From Diphasiastrum complanatum (taxonomy: Eukaryota > Streptophyta > Lycopodiopsida > Lycopodiales > Lycopodiaceae), in NCBI GenBank assembly GCA_029204225.1, contig CM055095.1, positions 60,652,540-60,716,539 on the forward strand: a stretch of DNA of 64,000 nt. The letters run 5' to 3'. A model generated the notes under the pieces. The model had not been told where the DNA came from. It saw only the letters and a program-made list of their open reading frames with translations, and made no database searches. Position 1 is the first letter of the stretch. Each line of letters begins with the position of its first letter. Made by a program: the position numbers and the translations under genes. Of this stretch, positions 23,684-35,605 are shown piece after piece.

Positions 23684-26204
23684 ATTATCTGAAAATTCCA
23701 TCACAACATTTTGTATATATTTCTTGTATATGAAATACGTTGATCCTTGGGCAATACATACGTCAGAATGTTCCAGCAATAGAGAGAGTACCATTTCTGG
23801 TGAGAAGTACCAACTCTTGGAAGAAAACTTGCTAAATGGCAGGCTTTGAAGCAAGAACACGACCAGACAGCCGTGGTGCAGATTTAAGCTGGAAGTGACT
23901 GTATTGAGAAATAGCCCTATAGGTTTACTTTTATCAGAGCATTAGATTAAGTATTGTACAGGCATTGATTCAGTCCCAATTGCGAAGATGTTTCAGACGT
24001 TCCAATTTTTGGGTTATCAGTTCTTGGTAAGAGCTGATTCTTTGATGAAGTGCTTGCTAACAGCAATGCATCAGAAAAAATAGGCAGTAACAGAGTACTG
24101 CAGTGGACATGAAGCTGAATTGCCTGCACGAATATTCATAGCGTAAATATTTAAATTCTTTTGCAACCAAATCGTTGGAGTAGAAAACCTCTCTGAAAGA
24201 GGGCATTATGAAAGGCAATATGCTAAATCATCTAGTCAAAAATCTTCTCATATATGTGCATTTTGAAGGACTTTCAAATTGTGCTTAGCCAGTTGCCAAC
24301 TGACTAATATGCAAATTCATCAACATGGTTGCATATGTTGCATTACGCGTACCAGTTGAGATGTGGTATGTTTTGGACCTCAAATAATCAAGTGTTGATG
24401 TCTGCACAAAATATTAGCGCATACACATTTAACTAACTAGAAAAACTAAGCTAGCCTTCACTATTTGCACATATAGATCAAATCAGACAAAAACATGAAT
24501 TCTTTTATGCCACCACATAATGAAGTTGTCAGACGCATCACATTGCCCACTGTTGTTTCTGGCTTAGTATATCTAAGAAAAGCTCAAAACAAGGCATAAA
24601 AAGTACACCATAACTATCTCAATTATTAATCAAGCACATGCAATAGCTATTTTCACCAGCACCAGATCCAAATTTTGGAACTTGAGGATCTAGACCACCA
24701 TACACATCTAATGTATGATTGTTAGTGGTTATTTGATTAAGGCTTATATTCAATTTACTCTTGCTTGGTTGTCCCACTTATTTGCTATTTGTAAAGCCAG
24801 CACATCCCACTTGATTGTATAAACCACAAAGTACAGCTGCTGAAATCAATTGTTCAGGCTGAGGAAAGCCTTTTGTGAATGAGTGTTTTGTGGACAATTC
24901 GTCTGTGAATGAGTCTTCTGCTAATGTTTGTAAAGAAACTCGTCCAAATGCTTCGAAATGGTTTTTCCTCAGCAAGAATGTCAGAAAAAATATGACCTCC
25001 CTGTGTAATTCTTCATGCACAGTAAAGACATGTAGTTTGGATAGTTTTCTCAATTTTTTGATTCATTTAATCCACAATCATTCAACCACCACGTCCTTCA
25101 AAACCATGTGTATTCTTCTATTCGATGCATGATATCTATTTGGTGGAAGAACAATCCTTGGAATCCTTATAAAGGCTGATAAGATAGAAACTGAAATTTC
25201 TCACCCCCATTCGTATTTGGCAAACTATCTTCTTGATACTTGATGATTGTTGAGGGGAGCTATGCTTCTTTGATAATCTTTTGTTATATATGTGGAGAGA
25301 GAAATAAATATGTACAACCAGAAGTTGCTACCATAAGGACCTTTGAATCTCCCTTTTGCATCTTCAATGGTATGCCAATTAGCAAGTTAGATTCCTCCAC
25401 AAATATCAAAGTAAGTAATGTGTTGTAAAATAATAATTAGCAAAGCTATGTAGGATACCTATTGACAGAATCTAATGTGTAATCAAAGATAGAAGAAAAA
25501 CCCACTCTTGATTTCTATAAGTTGTATTGTTCTCAGAGCTAAAGTCTCGACCATCAATTTAATTATTCCAAATTTGAAAATATGGTCTCAAGGAAGAGTC
25601 TATGCAGTTCGTGAAATCAATATGCAAAAGCCACATTCTACTGAACAATATATGCACTTTAAAAACCATATTTAAGTATAGCATGTATATGTGCTTGCGA
25701 TACACAACCACAAGTGATTGCCATTATTTTGATTCCAATGTTAAAAGCAAGCATTGTTGTACCAAACCAAATGTTGCACCAAAAGATATGAAGTGTACAA
25801 GGTCACTTATGGCACTTACCCATTTCATCGACATTTAAATGACAATTCTTATGCCTTGATACATTTTTGAAGTGCATAATGTGTATCATAGTTATATCTA
25901 TTCTTTAAGCTGATTTGACATCTGAAGGTAATACTAAAGTAAGCTTAAAGTATTTATGAAAGCATGTTCGATTAGCCTAATCATCCAATTTGACTACTTT
26001 AGATATTTATCCAACAAACTAAATTTTATTGTATCGAAGTTAGACCTATTATTTCGAATTGCAGTCACGCCAAACACAATAATTTGATATACAGACGTAT
26101 CTTCGAATCAACTCAGTTGGTTTTACACTATATTTGAATTTCTACTTTGCTGAATTCGGGATAATCTTGAACTTCATAAGGCATTCATTCTCTTGTTCCA
26201 AGAT
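23684..26204. other. 3' flank of the AGPase gene and intergenic DNA
   Basis: The first part must hold the 3' untranslated region, with AT-rich candidates for polyadenylation near 23710-23740. Further frames (24778-25053 on -, 24875-25132 and 25602-25838 on +) have no recognised domain. No structural RNA gene was recognised. Confidence 0.45.
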
Positions 26205-26886
26205 AGAGAGAGATGATGATTCTCTACATAGAAGACATTGTTTGAATCTCTTTTGTTGCCACAATGTAATTCAAACATTCCATTCGGAAGATGTCGGAGG
26301 TCACTATGCGATAGTGAACACAATGAAGAAGATTTTAAATGCCAAAGTTTGGTGGCCGATAATGTATAGAGATGTCACGAACTTTATCAAGTCATGCGAT
26401 CTCTGTCAACGAATCAGTAAGCCATCTTCTTCGACATATTGGCCTCTTACCCTCATTCTACCCCTTGCACCTTTCGAGAGGTTGGGAAACGACTTCGTCG
26501 GACCTATTAAGCTAGTTACCTAGATATGCAAAGAGAATATACATTCTGGTGGCAACAGATTATGCAACCAAAATGGTGGAAGCAGAAGCAACATCGACAA
26601 ATGATGCGAAGATAGTCGTAGATTTCTCATTCCATTACATAATCACATGATATGGATGTCCATTCAACAATAGAGGAACTCATTTTTTGAATGATACTAT
26701 TCGTATTCTAACTAAGCACTCCATGATCAAACATCAGAAGACAATTCCATGTAATCCAAAGGCGGATGGATTGATAGAGAGACCGAATGGTATTTTGTGT
26801 AAGATATTGAACAAGATTACCACTGCACATGCATCTAATTGGGATAAGAAATTATTCTCCATACTATGGGATTATTGGAATGCATA
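26205..26886 (+). pseudogene. Ty3/gypsy integrase fragment
   Basis: The first frame shows the H2C2 zinc-binding domain: HSEDVGGHYAIVNTMKKI, WWPIMYRDV and SCDLCQRISKP, followed by PFERLGNDFVGPI. After a stop at 26521 the integrase core continues in a shifted frame: YILVATDYATKMVEAEAT (first catalytic Asp kept), a stop near 26650, then NNRGTHF, where the second catalytic Asp is replaced by Asn, and DGLIERPNG with the Glu kept. At least one frameshift and one stop are present. No gypsy protease or RT is attached. Confidence 0.88.
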
Positions 26887-27300
26887 AAAGGTAATGACAA
26901 AACAAACTGTGAGAAATTGTCAACTAGTTTGATCTAGTTCATTTGAAAATTTAGGCCAATATGCATTTCATACTTAGAGATAAACTTTATGAAGCTATTT
27001 TTAGGTCAAGTTCATTTTAATTACCACTTTTAGAAAGTGTGGAGAATGTAGAAGGTCAATTTCGGGAGATTCAAATTTCAATAGTTGGTTCATTGAATAT
27101 AGTCAACATTGTGAGTAGGGTTTGAGATCTAGAACTTTCCTATTGTTGATAAGCTGGGAGAAGGACATCCAAATAGGTCAAGGACCTGCTATAAATAGTG
27201 TACAAGTGTGGGAAGAGATACATTCTCTCTCTACTCTCATTCATGCTTATACATGAGATCTCTTTGGGATTCTATACTCATTGGTGCACTATAGTGTTGA

Positions 27301-27662
27301 TGTCATGTACTCTTAGTACATCCATGCTTATACATGCAAGATAATATCCAATGTAAGCTTTGTAGGCCTAAATGGAGCTATTAGCCTTAAGAACAAGGCG
27401 GCTTCCTCTTTAGGCCCTTCAAAGTAATTAATAAGGATAATACGCCAATAAGGGCCCAACGTAGTTTAAATCATACTTAACAAGGGCTAACTATCCCTCA
27501 AGATAGTTATGCTTAGTTAAGTAAGAGCATTGTCTATAACTAGGCAAGAGAAATCAATTTGTGGATCTTTTGGCTCATTTGCAAGTGAGAGCTTCTTGCT
27601 TCCTCCTTGTGAATGTGAGCTATGGGGATTTCCATTGCTAGGTCTCATGTGCCTTATCTACA
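27301..27662 (+). repeat. 5' LTR of element C
   Basis: 362-bp direct repeat paired with 29240-29601. It differs from that copy at many scattered positions, so the insertion is old. Confidence 0.82.
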
Positions 27663-27771
27663 TGAATTTTATGGGGACCAAGATTGGCAAGATGATAAGG
27701 TGAAACGGGAAAGATTGTTTGCTAGCCTATCTAGTGGGCAAGACAAAATTGCGGGAGCTGATTAAAGATGT

Positions 27772-28890
27772 AATGAGCCATCTACATCATTCCAACTACC
27801 ATCTCCATCACAAAATGTAACATCTTCTCAAGATGTCCGGAGAATTGACATGGACAAGGGAAAACAGGTATTAGAGAGTCATATTGAATATCCGGTTAGA
27901 CTTGAAAATGACAGGGGAACGTTGGAACAACGAGTGCAACATGATGAAGAAGAACAACTATTAACAATGGGAAAGCTTGTTCAGCAAATAGATCAACCAA
28001 CTTCATCAATGACTCTTGATTCCCCATTGAATTCATAGGAAAGGTCCAATCAACATTTATGCAGTGCTACAGAATATTTTACAAAATCGGCAACATAAAT
28101 GTAATTCCCAATTTGAATCAAGCAAAAAATTTCAAATGCGAGCACAATGTCAATGCAAGGACACCAAAAATCAGCTGAGGATAACGAGAATGATGCGGAG
28201 GATTATGGGAACAACATTTTAATTCTGAAAGTTGATCTTCAATTGAGCAGTACAAAGGCCAGTTCAGACAATGAAGTTGTCAGTGAGGCAAATCATTCAA
28301 GGACCTCGTCTTCCTTGAGATCACAATAATTGTTGCATCACGTTCAACTAGAAGACTTGGCTAAGACTTCTTGTGAAATGGAATTAATAGACAAGGATAC
28401 AACTGATCTATATGAATGTTTCACATTTAGTATAGAGTGCACAACGAAATGTGATGAAACTTGCATTATACAAACTAGAAATTGTCCTAGCTATGAGATG
28501 GGACAAACAATCAAAGATCCATTATATCACAGTTTTCAATTTGTGGTTCAAAATATTGATATTCTCAAACATGATGATGTAATCTACAAGAGATTTTTCG
28601 TAGAGACTTTGGGTGAAAGAGATATCATCAATCTTTGCAAACACCCCATTCACTCTATCTTGCTAAAAATGAATATTCAATTTGAATATCATTAGTCATC
28701 TTTGGAGTTGATCGGTCCAATTTCATTGATCTCTATATTGGGTTTTGATCTTGATGATATTTCTTCCATATGGGATCTTAACACTTCAAATTCAAGATTA
28801 ATGGTTATCATTGAACCATTTGGATTGAACAACAAAGTGACAAACAACATGACAAAATCTTCAGGACAACACAGCCATATGCAATGCTAA
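27772..28890 (+). pseudogene. Degraded long reading frame inside element C
   Basis: One frame remains readable from about 27772 to 28890 with in-frame stops near 28036, between 28039 and 28146, at 28327 and at 28693. It reads as acidic, Gln/Ser-rich sequence first (GKLVQQIDQPTSSM), then a segment with several Cys (ECTTKCDETCIIQTRNC) and a moderately hydrophobic end. No Gag zinc knuckle, protease or polymerase motif is visible. It could be a worn Gag, a captured host coding sequence or a novel element protein; I cannot tell which. Confidence 0.5.
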
Positions 28891-29239
28891 AATATGATTC
28901 TAAAGTAATTGGATAGATCATCCAGTTTGTTATGATGTCAAGGAAGCAAACAAAAGAGGATATTGCGGTGATACGTTGTGTCCATTCCATACAGATTGGT
29001 TGCCAACAAGCAATATGGTGCTTCATCAAATTCTTCTTCGACCAACCATTTTTCCTCCATGGGAACATGGATTACAGTCTGAAGCTAACAAAAGGACTCC
29101 ATTCAGCAGCTTTGGATCTATAATGAGGCAATAATTTCTTGGATGACACATCCTCAATCCTGACTAGTTAACCAAGGTGATCAAGCTGATCAGACAAGCG
29201 TCTTCATATTTTAGGACAAAAATGTTTAAGTAGGGGCAG

Positions 29240-29601
29240 TGTCATGTATTGTTAGTACATCCATGCTTATACATGCAAGATAATATCCAATGTAAGCTTT
29301 GTAGGCCCAAATGGAGCTATTAGCCTTAAGAATAAGGCAGTTCCTTCTTTAGACCCTTCAAAGTAATTAAAAAGGATAATAGGCCAATAAGGGCTCAATG
29401 TAGTTTAAATAATACTTAACAAGGGCTAACTATCCCTCAAGATAGTTATGTTTAGTTAAGTAAGAAAACTGTCTATAACTAGGCAAGAGACATCAATTTG
29501 TGGATCTTTTGGCTCATTTGCAAGTGAGAGCTTCTTGCTTCCTCACTGTGAATGTGAGTTATGGGGATTTCCATTGCTAGGTCTCATGTGCGTTATCTAC
29601 A
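29240..29601 (+). repeat. 3' LTR of element C
   Basis: 362-bp direct repeat of 27301-27662, preceded by a purine-rich tract at 29228-29239. Confidence 0.82.
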
Positions 29602-30047
29602 TGAATCCATGCTCATTTACATTGATTTGTACTCTTCCTTTAATTTCTATTCAGATTCTATGGATATCCTTGTGTTTCTAGCTTTCTATGATATGCTATC
29701 TTGAATGCTTTGTACTTTTCTTGCTCTTAGCTTTACTTCCATTGCAATTGCTATTAGCTTAGATTTGGCACATGACAATTGATATCTTGTCTTTTTGTGT
29801 GTAGAATGCAGTTGTTTTATGTTTGTTGGATTCACACGTGTGAAATACAGTAGCTTAATGGTTTTTTATGTAGAACAACTATTCTTTATCATTCATATGT
29901 CATTTTTTCAAGATCTATTTAAGTTTATGGCTTCTATGCATTGTCAAAGCTAGATTTCTACATTGTAAATGGTGCTAGATGTGCTATCTTTAGTAACCAA
30001 AGATCTTAGAGTTTGATTGGATCTTAATGATCTGATTTTTCTTTACA

Positions 30048-30060
30048 TGGTATTAGAGCT
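30048..30060 (+). promoter_or_regulatory. Primer-binding site after LTR B1
   Basis: TGGTATTAGAGCT follows the LTR end. It differs by one or two bases from the initiator tRNA-Met primer site of the other elements. Confidence 0.8.
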
Positions 30061-30621
30061 TTGGCACAAGTTACTTGAAGGATCAGCCAAATTTAGCAAG
30101 GATTTGGAGGAGTTACCAGTTCTAGAGCATGCTAGATTGATTTCTACTAAAAAATCAAGCATTTTTCAAGTGTAGAATGGATTTTTTGTAAATCAAAACT
30201 CAATAGAGGGCAAAATAATTGAAGTAGGACAATTTCACTCCATACTTGGTGGAATGTGGCACCTTTAATTGCTATGAATAGGTCTTATTGGATTCTTCAA
30301 GATAATATATCAACTTTGTAGCATTTGCATATAAAATTTACAAGATTTCAGTCTTTTGTACTTTTGTCGAAACCCTAAATTGATTGGATCTCTTGTTTTT
30401 GAAGTTGCTGAACTTTTCAAGAGTGTGTTTCAAGTTTAGAAAGTACAAAAGTTCATGATATTGTAGGTTGATCATGTGTTGATCAAGTACCTTCCATTTT
30501 GGTGCAAGAAAGAGATTTGAGAGGTTCCATATCTTTGTGATTTCTTCTTGAGTTCATTTGTTGACATTCAAGTGCTTTGTGCATTGGAACAAGTTGAAAG
30601 AAAGAATCAAGTCATTGCGAC

Positions 30622-31090
30622 ATGGCTACATCAAGTGGATTCATGCTGGAAGGCAATGGTAGGCTTACCTCAACAAATTTTTCTACTTGGAAGGTGAGAA
30701 GGGAGTCTCTCCTTGAGATGAATGATTTGCTGGACATTTTTGTAGGTGTGGAGGAAATACCCATGGCACAACAAGATCAAGGGAGGTATGACGAGTGAAA
30801 AGAAAAATCTACATGTGATAAAGATAAATGTTACCAATGAACTTCTCAAGGAAGTTTGGTAAGTGTACTTCATCAAATGAGGCTTGGGAAGCTTTATGAA
30901 TCCAAGTCTACATCAAGGGTACTAACCCTTAGGAGGCAATCTTTCAATGTTTACAAAAGAAGGATGGCTTTTGTTTTGAGGGTTAAAGCATTCGATGATG
31001 AATTAGCATGTAATGATGAGAGAATTAAGGAGGTAGAACTTGTTCAAGTCATACTTAATGGCTTGTTGGATGATCATGTCTCGTTGTTGG
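30622..31090 (+). pseudogene. Family B Gag fragment (frameshifted, truncated)
   Basis: The ATG at 30622 opens a Copia-type Gag N-terminus (MATSSGFMLEGNGRLTS, STWKVRRESLLEMND). The frame meets a TGA near 30797 and continues after shifts as LYESKSTSRVLTLRRQ, FVLRVKAFDDELACNDE and VELVQVILNGLLDDH. It then breaks off near 31085 in unrelated sequence, before the zinc knuckle. It matches the Gag of element E1 closely. No 3' LTR for this copy was found, so the rest is deleted. Confidence 0.85.
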
Positions 31091-31461
31091 TTGCACTTGC
31101 TCCACCTGATTAGTGTTCCATGGTCAATATGATCATTCTTGTCAAACCTCCTTCATCTTCTCCCTTCCACATACTACCAAGTGGTTTTTTTTTTTTATTT
31201 ATTGTTGTTATTTTGGTGCAATCTAGCGAAACTACCTAATGGATCCTAATGATCTCTCCAAAGGGGATTTCTAACACCTATTTTGCTTGAGTGTGGATTT
31301 TACGGATTAGTTTTGAAACTAGTGGATGAATGCAAGTGCCAATGATCATTTATGATTGTCATAGCTTGATTAACCAAAAAAAAATATGCATTCATCATCC
31401 ACAATAATCACACACAAGAAAATAGGAGGGCTTCACAAGCAAGCAAGAATGGAAGGAAAAG

Positions 31462-31590
<129 letters not shown>

Positions 31591-31768
31591 CTCTTTGAAA
31601 AGTGACTATAGAATGGTGTCACATGCCTCTTTATAGACAATCCTAGGGTTAGGGGTTTTGGTTCACCGAAAACCATGTGCCATAATGTTGGAGGGTTTGC
31701 GGATCCCGAGGCAACCCTAACCATATTTAATAAGTGAGAGGGATTTAGCACCCTACGTGTGTAAGTCC

Positions 31769-32421
31769 TGTGAGAGATTTCAACTAGTTTAGTCTAGTTT
31801 AGTCATATTTTGGTCAATTGTCAATAAGAGGCCAAAACTCATTTTAGACTTAGAGATAAATTTTTTGAAGTTATATTAGTTTAAAATACATGCAATAAAC
31901 ACTTTTTGAAAGTGTGGGATAGTTGGTAGTCGAGTTTGAGAGAGATTCAAATTTGAACTTTGGGTACATTGAATCTAGACCCAAAAATAGTAGGGTTTAC
32001 ATTTTGGAGAGAAAGCCAAGTGGCCAAATAGGGTTTGGAAATTCTATAAAAGGTTGTAACTTGTGGAGAGACATAGCTTCTCTCTTCTCTCTCTCATTTC
32101 ATCATTATACATGGTTCTCTTTGGGTTCTACTACTCATTGGTGCACTATCTTGGTGTTATCTTGCAATCTTGTTGTAGAATGATCATTTATTGTTATTTT
32201 CTGTTCCACACGTGTGAAATACAGTAGGGTACTGCAATTGTACGGACATAAAACATATTTTATGTTTTGGTTCATGTTTGATCAATATCTCTTAGAGTTT
32301 GCATCTCATTTTGTATGTAGATGCTGATTTTTCTACATTGGCAGGATTGTTGGTTTGCTCCTTATTGTAGGCAAAGATCAGGGACATGGATTGGATCTTG
32401 AATGATCTGAAATCCTTCACA
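31769..32421 (+). repeat. 5' LTR of E1 (family B)
   Basis: 653 bp, TGTGAGAGATTTC...CCTTCACA. It contains a TATA box (TATAAAAGG) near 32044, a CT-rich patch downstream of it and CACACGTGTG at 32207-32216. Confidence 0.94.
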
Positions 32422-32434
32422 TGGTATCAAAGCT
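32422..32434 (+). promoter_or_regulatory. Primer-binding site of E1
   Basis: TGGTATCAAAGCT directly follows the 5' LTR; one mismatch to the usual TGGTATCAGAGC. Confidence 0.88.
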
Positions 32435-32943
32435 CTTGTGTTTCAGGTTATGAAAGGATCAACCATCTTTAGCAAGGATTTGGAGGAGTTACCAATGCTA
32501 GAGCATGGTAGATTGATTTCTACTCAAAAATCAACATTTTTGCATGTGTAGAATTGATCTTTTGTAGGTCAAAACTCAATATAGGGTTATATACTTGATC
32601 AATTCTGGTTTCACACTTGGCATACTGGATCTAGATGATATTTGGTGGTGGTTAATGTCTCATTGGAGTCTACAAGAAGATATATCGAGTTTCTAGAAAT
32701 TGCATGTAGAATTTGAGATATTCAGATTTTAGTGATTTTGTCAAAACCCTAATTTTGATTGGATCTCTAGTTTTTAAGGTTACTGAACTTAATTTGAGTG
32801 TGTTCCAATCTTAGGAAGTGGCAAGAATCATTAGATTGAGGATAGATCATAGGTTGATCAAGATTTCACTATTCTATTTGTTGATTTTCTAGTTAGAAGT
32901 GCTAGAAGAGATTTGAGAGGTTCCATATATTTGTGATATCTTC

Positions 32944-33858
32944 TTGAGCTCATTTGTTGACATTCAAGAGAGTTCTTTGTGCATTGTAATAGGTTTAAAG
33001 AGGAAGATCAGGTCACTTCAACATGGCACAAGTGGAGGCTTTATGTTGGAGAGCAATGATAGGCTTACCTCAATCAACTATTCTACTTGGAAGGTGAGGA
33101 TGGAGTCCTTATTGGAGATGAATGAGTCGATGGAGATTGTTGCAGGTGTGGACGAGAGACCTCAAGCACCTCAAGATCAAGTGAGAGATGACAAGAGAGC
33201 AAAGAAAGCTCTACACATAATCAAGATGAATGCTACCAATGAACTTCTCAAGGAAGTTGGTAAGTGCACATCATCTTTGGAGGCTTGGGAAGCTTTGAAG
33301 AAGCTTTATGAATCCAGGTCTACATTAAGAGTGCTTACTCTTAGGAGGCAAATCTTTCAAAGTTTGCAAAAGAAGGAAGAGAGTACTCATGCTTTTGTTT
33401 TGAGGGTTAAGGCATTCAATGATGAGTTAGCATGTATTGATGAGAGCATTAAGGAGGTAGAACTTGTTCAAGTTATACTAAATGGCTTGTTGGATGATCA
33501 CACTAATCTTGTTCAAAGTTTTTCTATTCAAAAGACTTTGCCAAGTAATGTGGATTTGCAAGAGATCTTGGTGAATGAGGAGTATAGGCTTCAATCAAGA
33601 GGAGGTGAATCTACATCGACATCTCAATATGAAGAGGGGGCTATGTTCATCAAAGGCAAGTTCAAGGGCAAAGGCAAAGGCAAGTGGTCTAAATGGCAAG
33701 ATCAAGGTGAGACTTTCTCTTTTGGCAAAAAGAAAGATAAGTCTAAGTTGAAATGCTTTTATTGTGGAATCAAAGGGCATTTTGCAAATGAATGTTTGAA
33801 GAAGCAAAAGATGAAGGTAGCAAGCAAATCAACTTTATTACTAATGATGAGGATCTAG
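32944..33858 (+). pseudogene. Gag of E1 with intact zinc knuckle
   Basis: The frame is open from 32944 to 33858. The expected start is the ATG at 33023, but a one-base loss just after it puts that ATG out of frame with the body (the related copy at 30622 reads MATSSGFML). The body shows STWKVRMESLLEMNESM, ALHIIKMNATNELLKEV, LRRQIFQSLQKKEES, FVLRVKAFNDELACID and VELVQVILNGLLDDHTNLV, then a basic KGKFKGKGKGKWSK stretch and the zinc knuckle CFYCGIKGHFANEC with all CX2CX4HX4C ligands. It ends just after the knuckle because of a second frameshift before the protease. Confidence 0.9.
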
Positions 33859-33874
33859 GTGGTGGTGATCTCTT

Positions 33875-34110
33875 TTGATGTGTTCTTCAAGTTTAATATC
33901 AAATGAAGGTGACAAAGATTCATGGTGGATTGATAGTGGAGCTAGTTCACACATGACTAGTCACAAGCAGTTCTTTACTTCTTTGGTCACTTATGATGGA
34001 GCCAAGAAAGCAATTCACATGGCCGATGGTGGTGAGTGTGTGATTGAAGGTATTGGTTCGATTCCTATTTGTCTCTCTACTAATAGGAAAACAATACTTG
34101 ATGAGGTACT
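33875..34110 (+). pseudogene. Aspartic protease region of E1
   Basis: Shifted by one frame from Gag, it reads DSWWIDSGASSHMTSHK with the catalytic Asp-Ser-Gly, then GGECVIEGIGSIPICLST and ends near LDEVL. At that point the homologous Copia sequence in E2 continues into LLSVGQML of the GAG-pre-integrase region, but E1 switches directly to the unrelated downstream module. Confidence 0.88.
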
Positions 34111-35603
34111 AATGATTTTTTTCATGGCTCTAATATTTTTAAGGTCTCTACTTCTTATGATGCAATCATTAAGAGGGAGTCTATTGAAAGAAAGAGCAAT
34201 GGAAGTTTGGTTCTTGGGAAGATCCAAGGCATGGATCTCACATCTCTTCATCAACTCAAAGGATTCTATGATTGTGAATTGATCACTCATGATCGAGATG
34301 GCAAAAGTTTGGTTGGAGAAGACTACATGGAGCAAATCGAGAGGCAATTTCTTCAAGGCAAGGAAGATCTCTTTGGTGAGCTTATTGAGGTTTGTTATGG
34401 ACTCAAGAAGGTTGGATTTATTAGGTTTGATACTCATCTTCACCTACTCTACTTCATGTTGGATGGAAAGTTTGGAATCTATCTTTTGATTTATGATTGT
34501 GACATTGGTGACATTGTTTTCACTAACCTTTGTGGAAATTTGAGATCAAGCATTGATGAGATATTGTTTGATCTAAATCATATGTTTGAGAGGGAGTATT
34601 TCCAGAGGTTTAGGTCTGAAGATATTCATATCTTTGATATCTTTGATGATCAAGAGAAAGGTAAGCAAGTGGAAGTGACTCACTTTGCTTTACTCACATG
34701 TTTTGGAGAATTTTCTTGTGTAGATGATGCTATGCAAGTGGATATTGGTTCTCATAGTTTTCATACTAGAAAAGAAAGTAATGGATCTAGAAAACAAAGT
34801 CTTTTTAATGGCTTTGATGTTCAAGAGGAAGATGAAGAGGTTGGTCTCAAAGGGCTTTAACAACACAAAAGGAAAGGTGGCAATTTGGAGCTAGTCAAGA
34901 GCATCAAAGGAAGGTTTTTTGGCAAAGATGTTATGGATCTGTGTTTGAGGCTTATTGAAGACTGAAGTAGGGTCAAAGGAGCAGCAAGGAAGTTTTGATC
35001 AAGTTTACTTTACTTGTTCTATCTCATGTTTGAGCTATTTCATGTGGATGTGTGCAAATTGTCAAGATATGGACAAACTAGCTACATTGTCTTGCAATAT
35101 CTTATTGTTGGAGTTGTACTAGCATTCTTGGCTGGTTTTGCTGATGGAAATGAAGCTAATGGAGGCTCATTATGTCACTCATTCATGGCCAAGTCATCGA
35201 GGTTTGATGATATCTTGTGGCAAGATGGAGATGGAGGCTCATTCATGGAGTTTTATGGTGGAGACATATCAAGAAAGGACAAAGTTGGAGGAGGCAAGCA
35301 AGCAAATGGTCATCACTCACATTTATTGTTTGGTTGCTGTAATTTTCCAGAGAGTTCAAAGTTTGAAACATGGAGGAATCATTTCATTCACATTCTATTT
35401 GGTTCTTCACGTTCTAGTTATATCTTGATGTGTAAAATTGATGTAAGAAATAGTGAAGCATCCAATTTGGACACTATTCTCTATATCAATTATGAAAGAT
35501 ACTTTAGAACCTTAAAAAGGAGATCTATACTTAGGATGGAGATCATTCTAAAGTTGGATCAAAGTTCTATTGCCAAAACTATGCCAAACCTAGTTGAAGC
35601 GGG
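34108..35603 (+). pseudogene. Unrecognised coding module replacing Pol in E1
   Basis: After the protease, one frame reads from about 34111 to 35608 with stops only near 34858, 34963 and 34996. Segments shared with E2 and E3 include TSYDAIIKRES, LGKIQGMDLTSLHQLKG, EDYMEQIERQFLQGKEDL, GELIEV, LLYFMLDGKFGIYLL, FEREYFQRFRSED, then LYLFYLMFELFHVDVCKL, a hydrophobic stretch YIVLQYLIVGVVLAFLAGFA, GGSFMEFYGGD and CKIDVRNSEASNLDTI. It contains none of the integrase, RT or RNase H motifs and runs right up to the polypurine tract. No family is recognised. The hydrophobic stretch could be a membrane segment, but E2 does not clearly keep it. Confidence 0.75.
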
Positions 35604-35605
35604 AG

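Larger units (their letters stand above)
27301..29601 (+). mobile_element. Small LTR retroelement, family C, nested in an LTR
   Basis: Two direct repeats of 362 bp (27301-27662 and 29240-29601) begin TGTCATGTA and end CTACA. A purine-rich AAGTAGGGGCAG precedes the second one, as a polypurine tract should. The 1.58-kb interior has no protease, integrase or RT motif but does have one long degraded reading frame. Both repeats share a few more bases (TGAAT) past the chosen end, and no 5-bp target duplication was found, so the exact boundary is uncertain by about 5 bp. It is a non-autonomous element that inserted into an older family B LTR. Confidence 0.8.
26908..30047 (+). repeat. Family B LTR (copy B1), interrupted by element C
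   Basis: The left part (26908-27300) begins TGTGAGAAATTG and matches the family B LTR start. The right part (about 29607-30047) matches its end, including CACACGTGTG (29833-29842), and stops at TTTACA before a primer-binding site. The 2.3-kb element C sits between them. The copy is more diverged than the LTR-B copies at 31769 and 61189. Confidence 0.8.

Noticed and set aside
34207-34860. Reading the module of E1 as a degraded reverse transcriptase
   Set aside because: I looked for the Copia RT landmarks (WVFKxK, LKQAPRAW, YVDD) and RNase H landmarks (SSTEAEY, DNQSA) in all three copies and did not find them, while these are easily seen in the other relics of the window.
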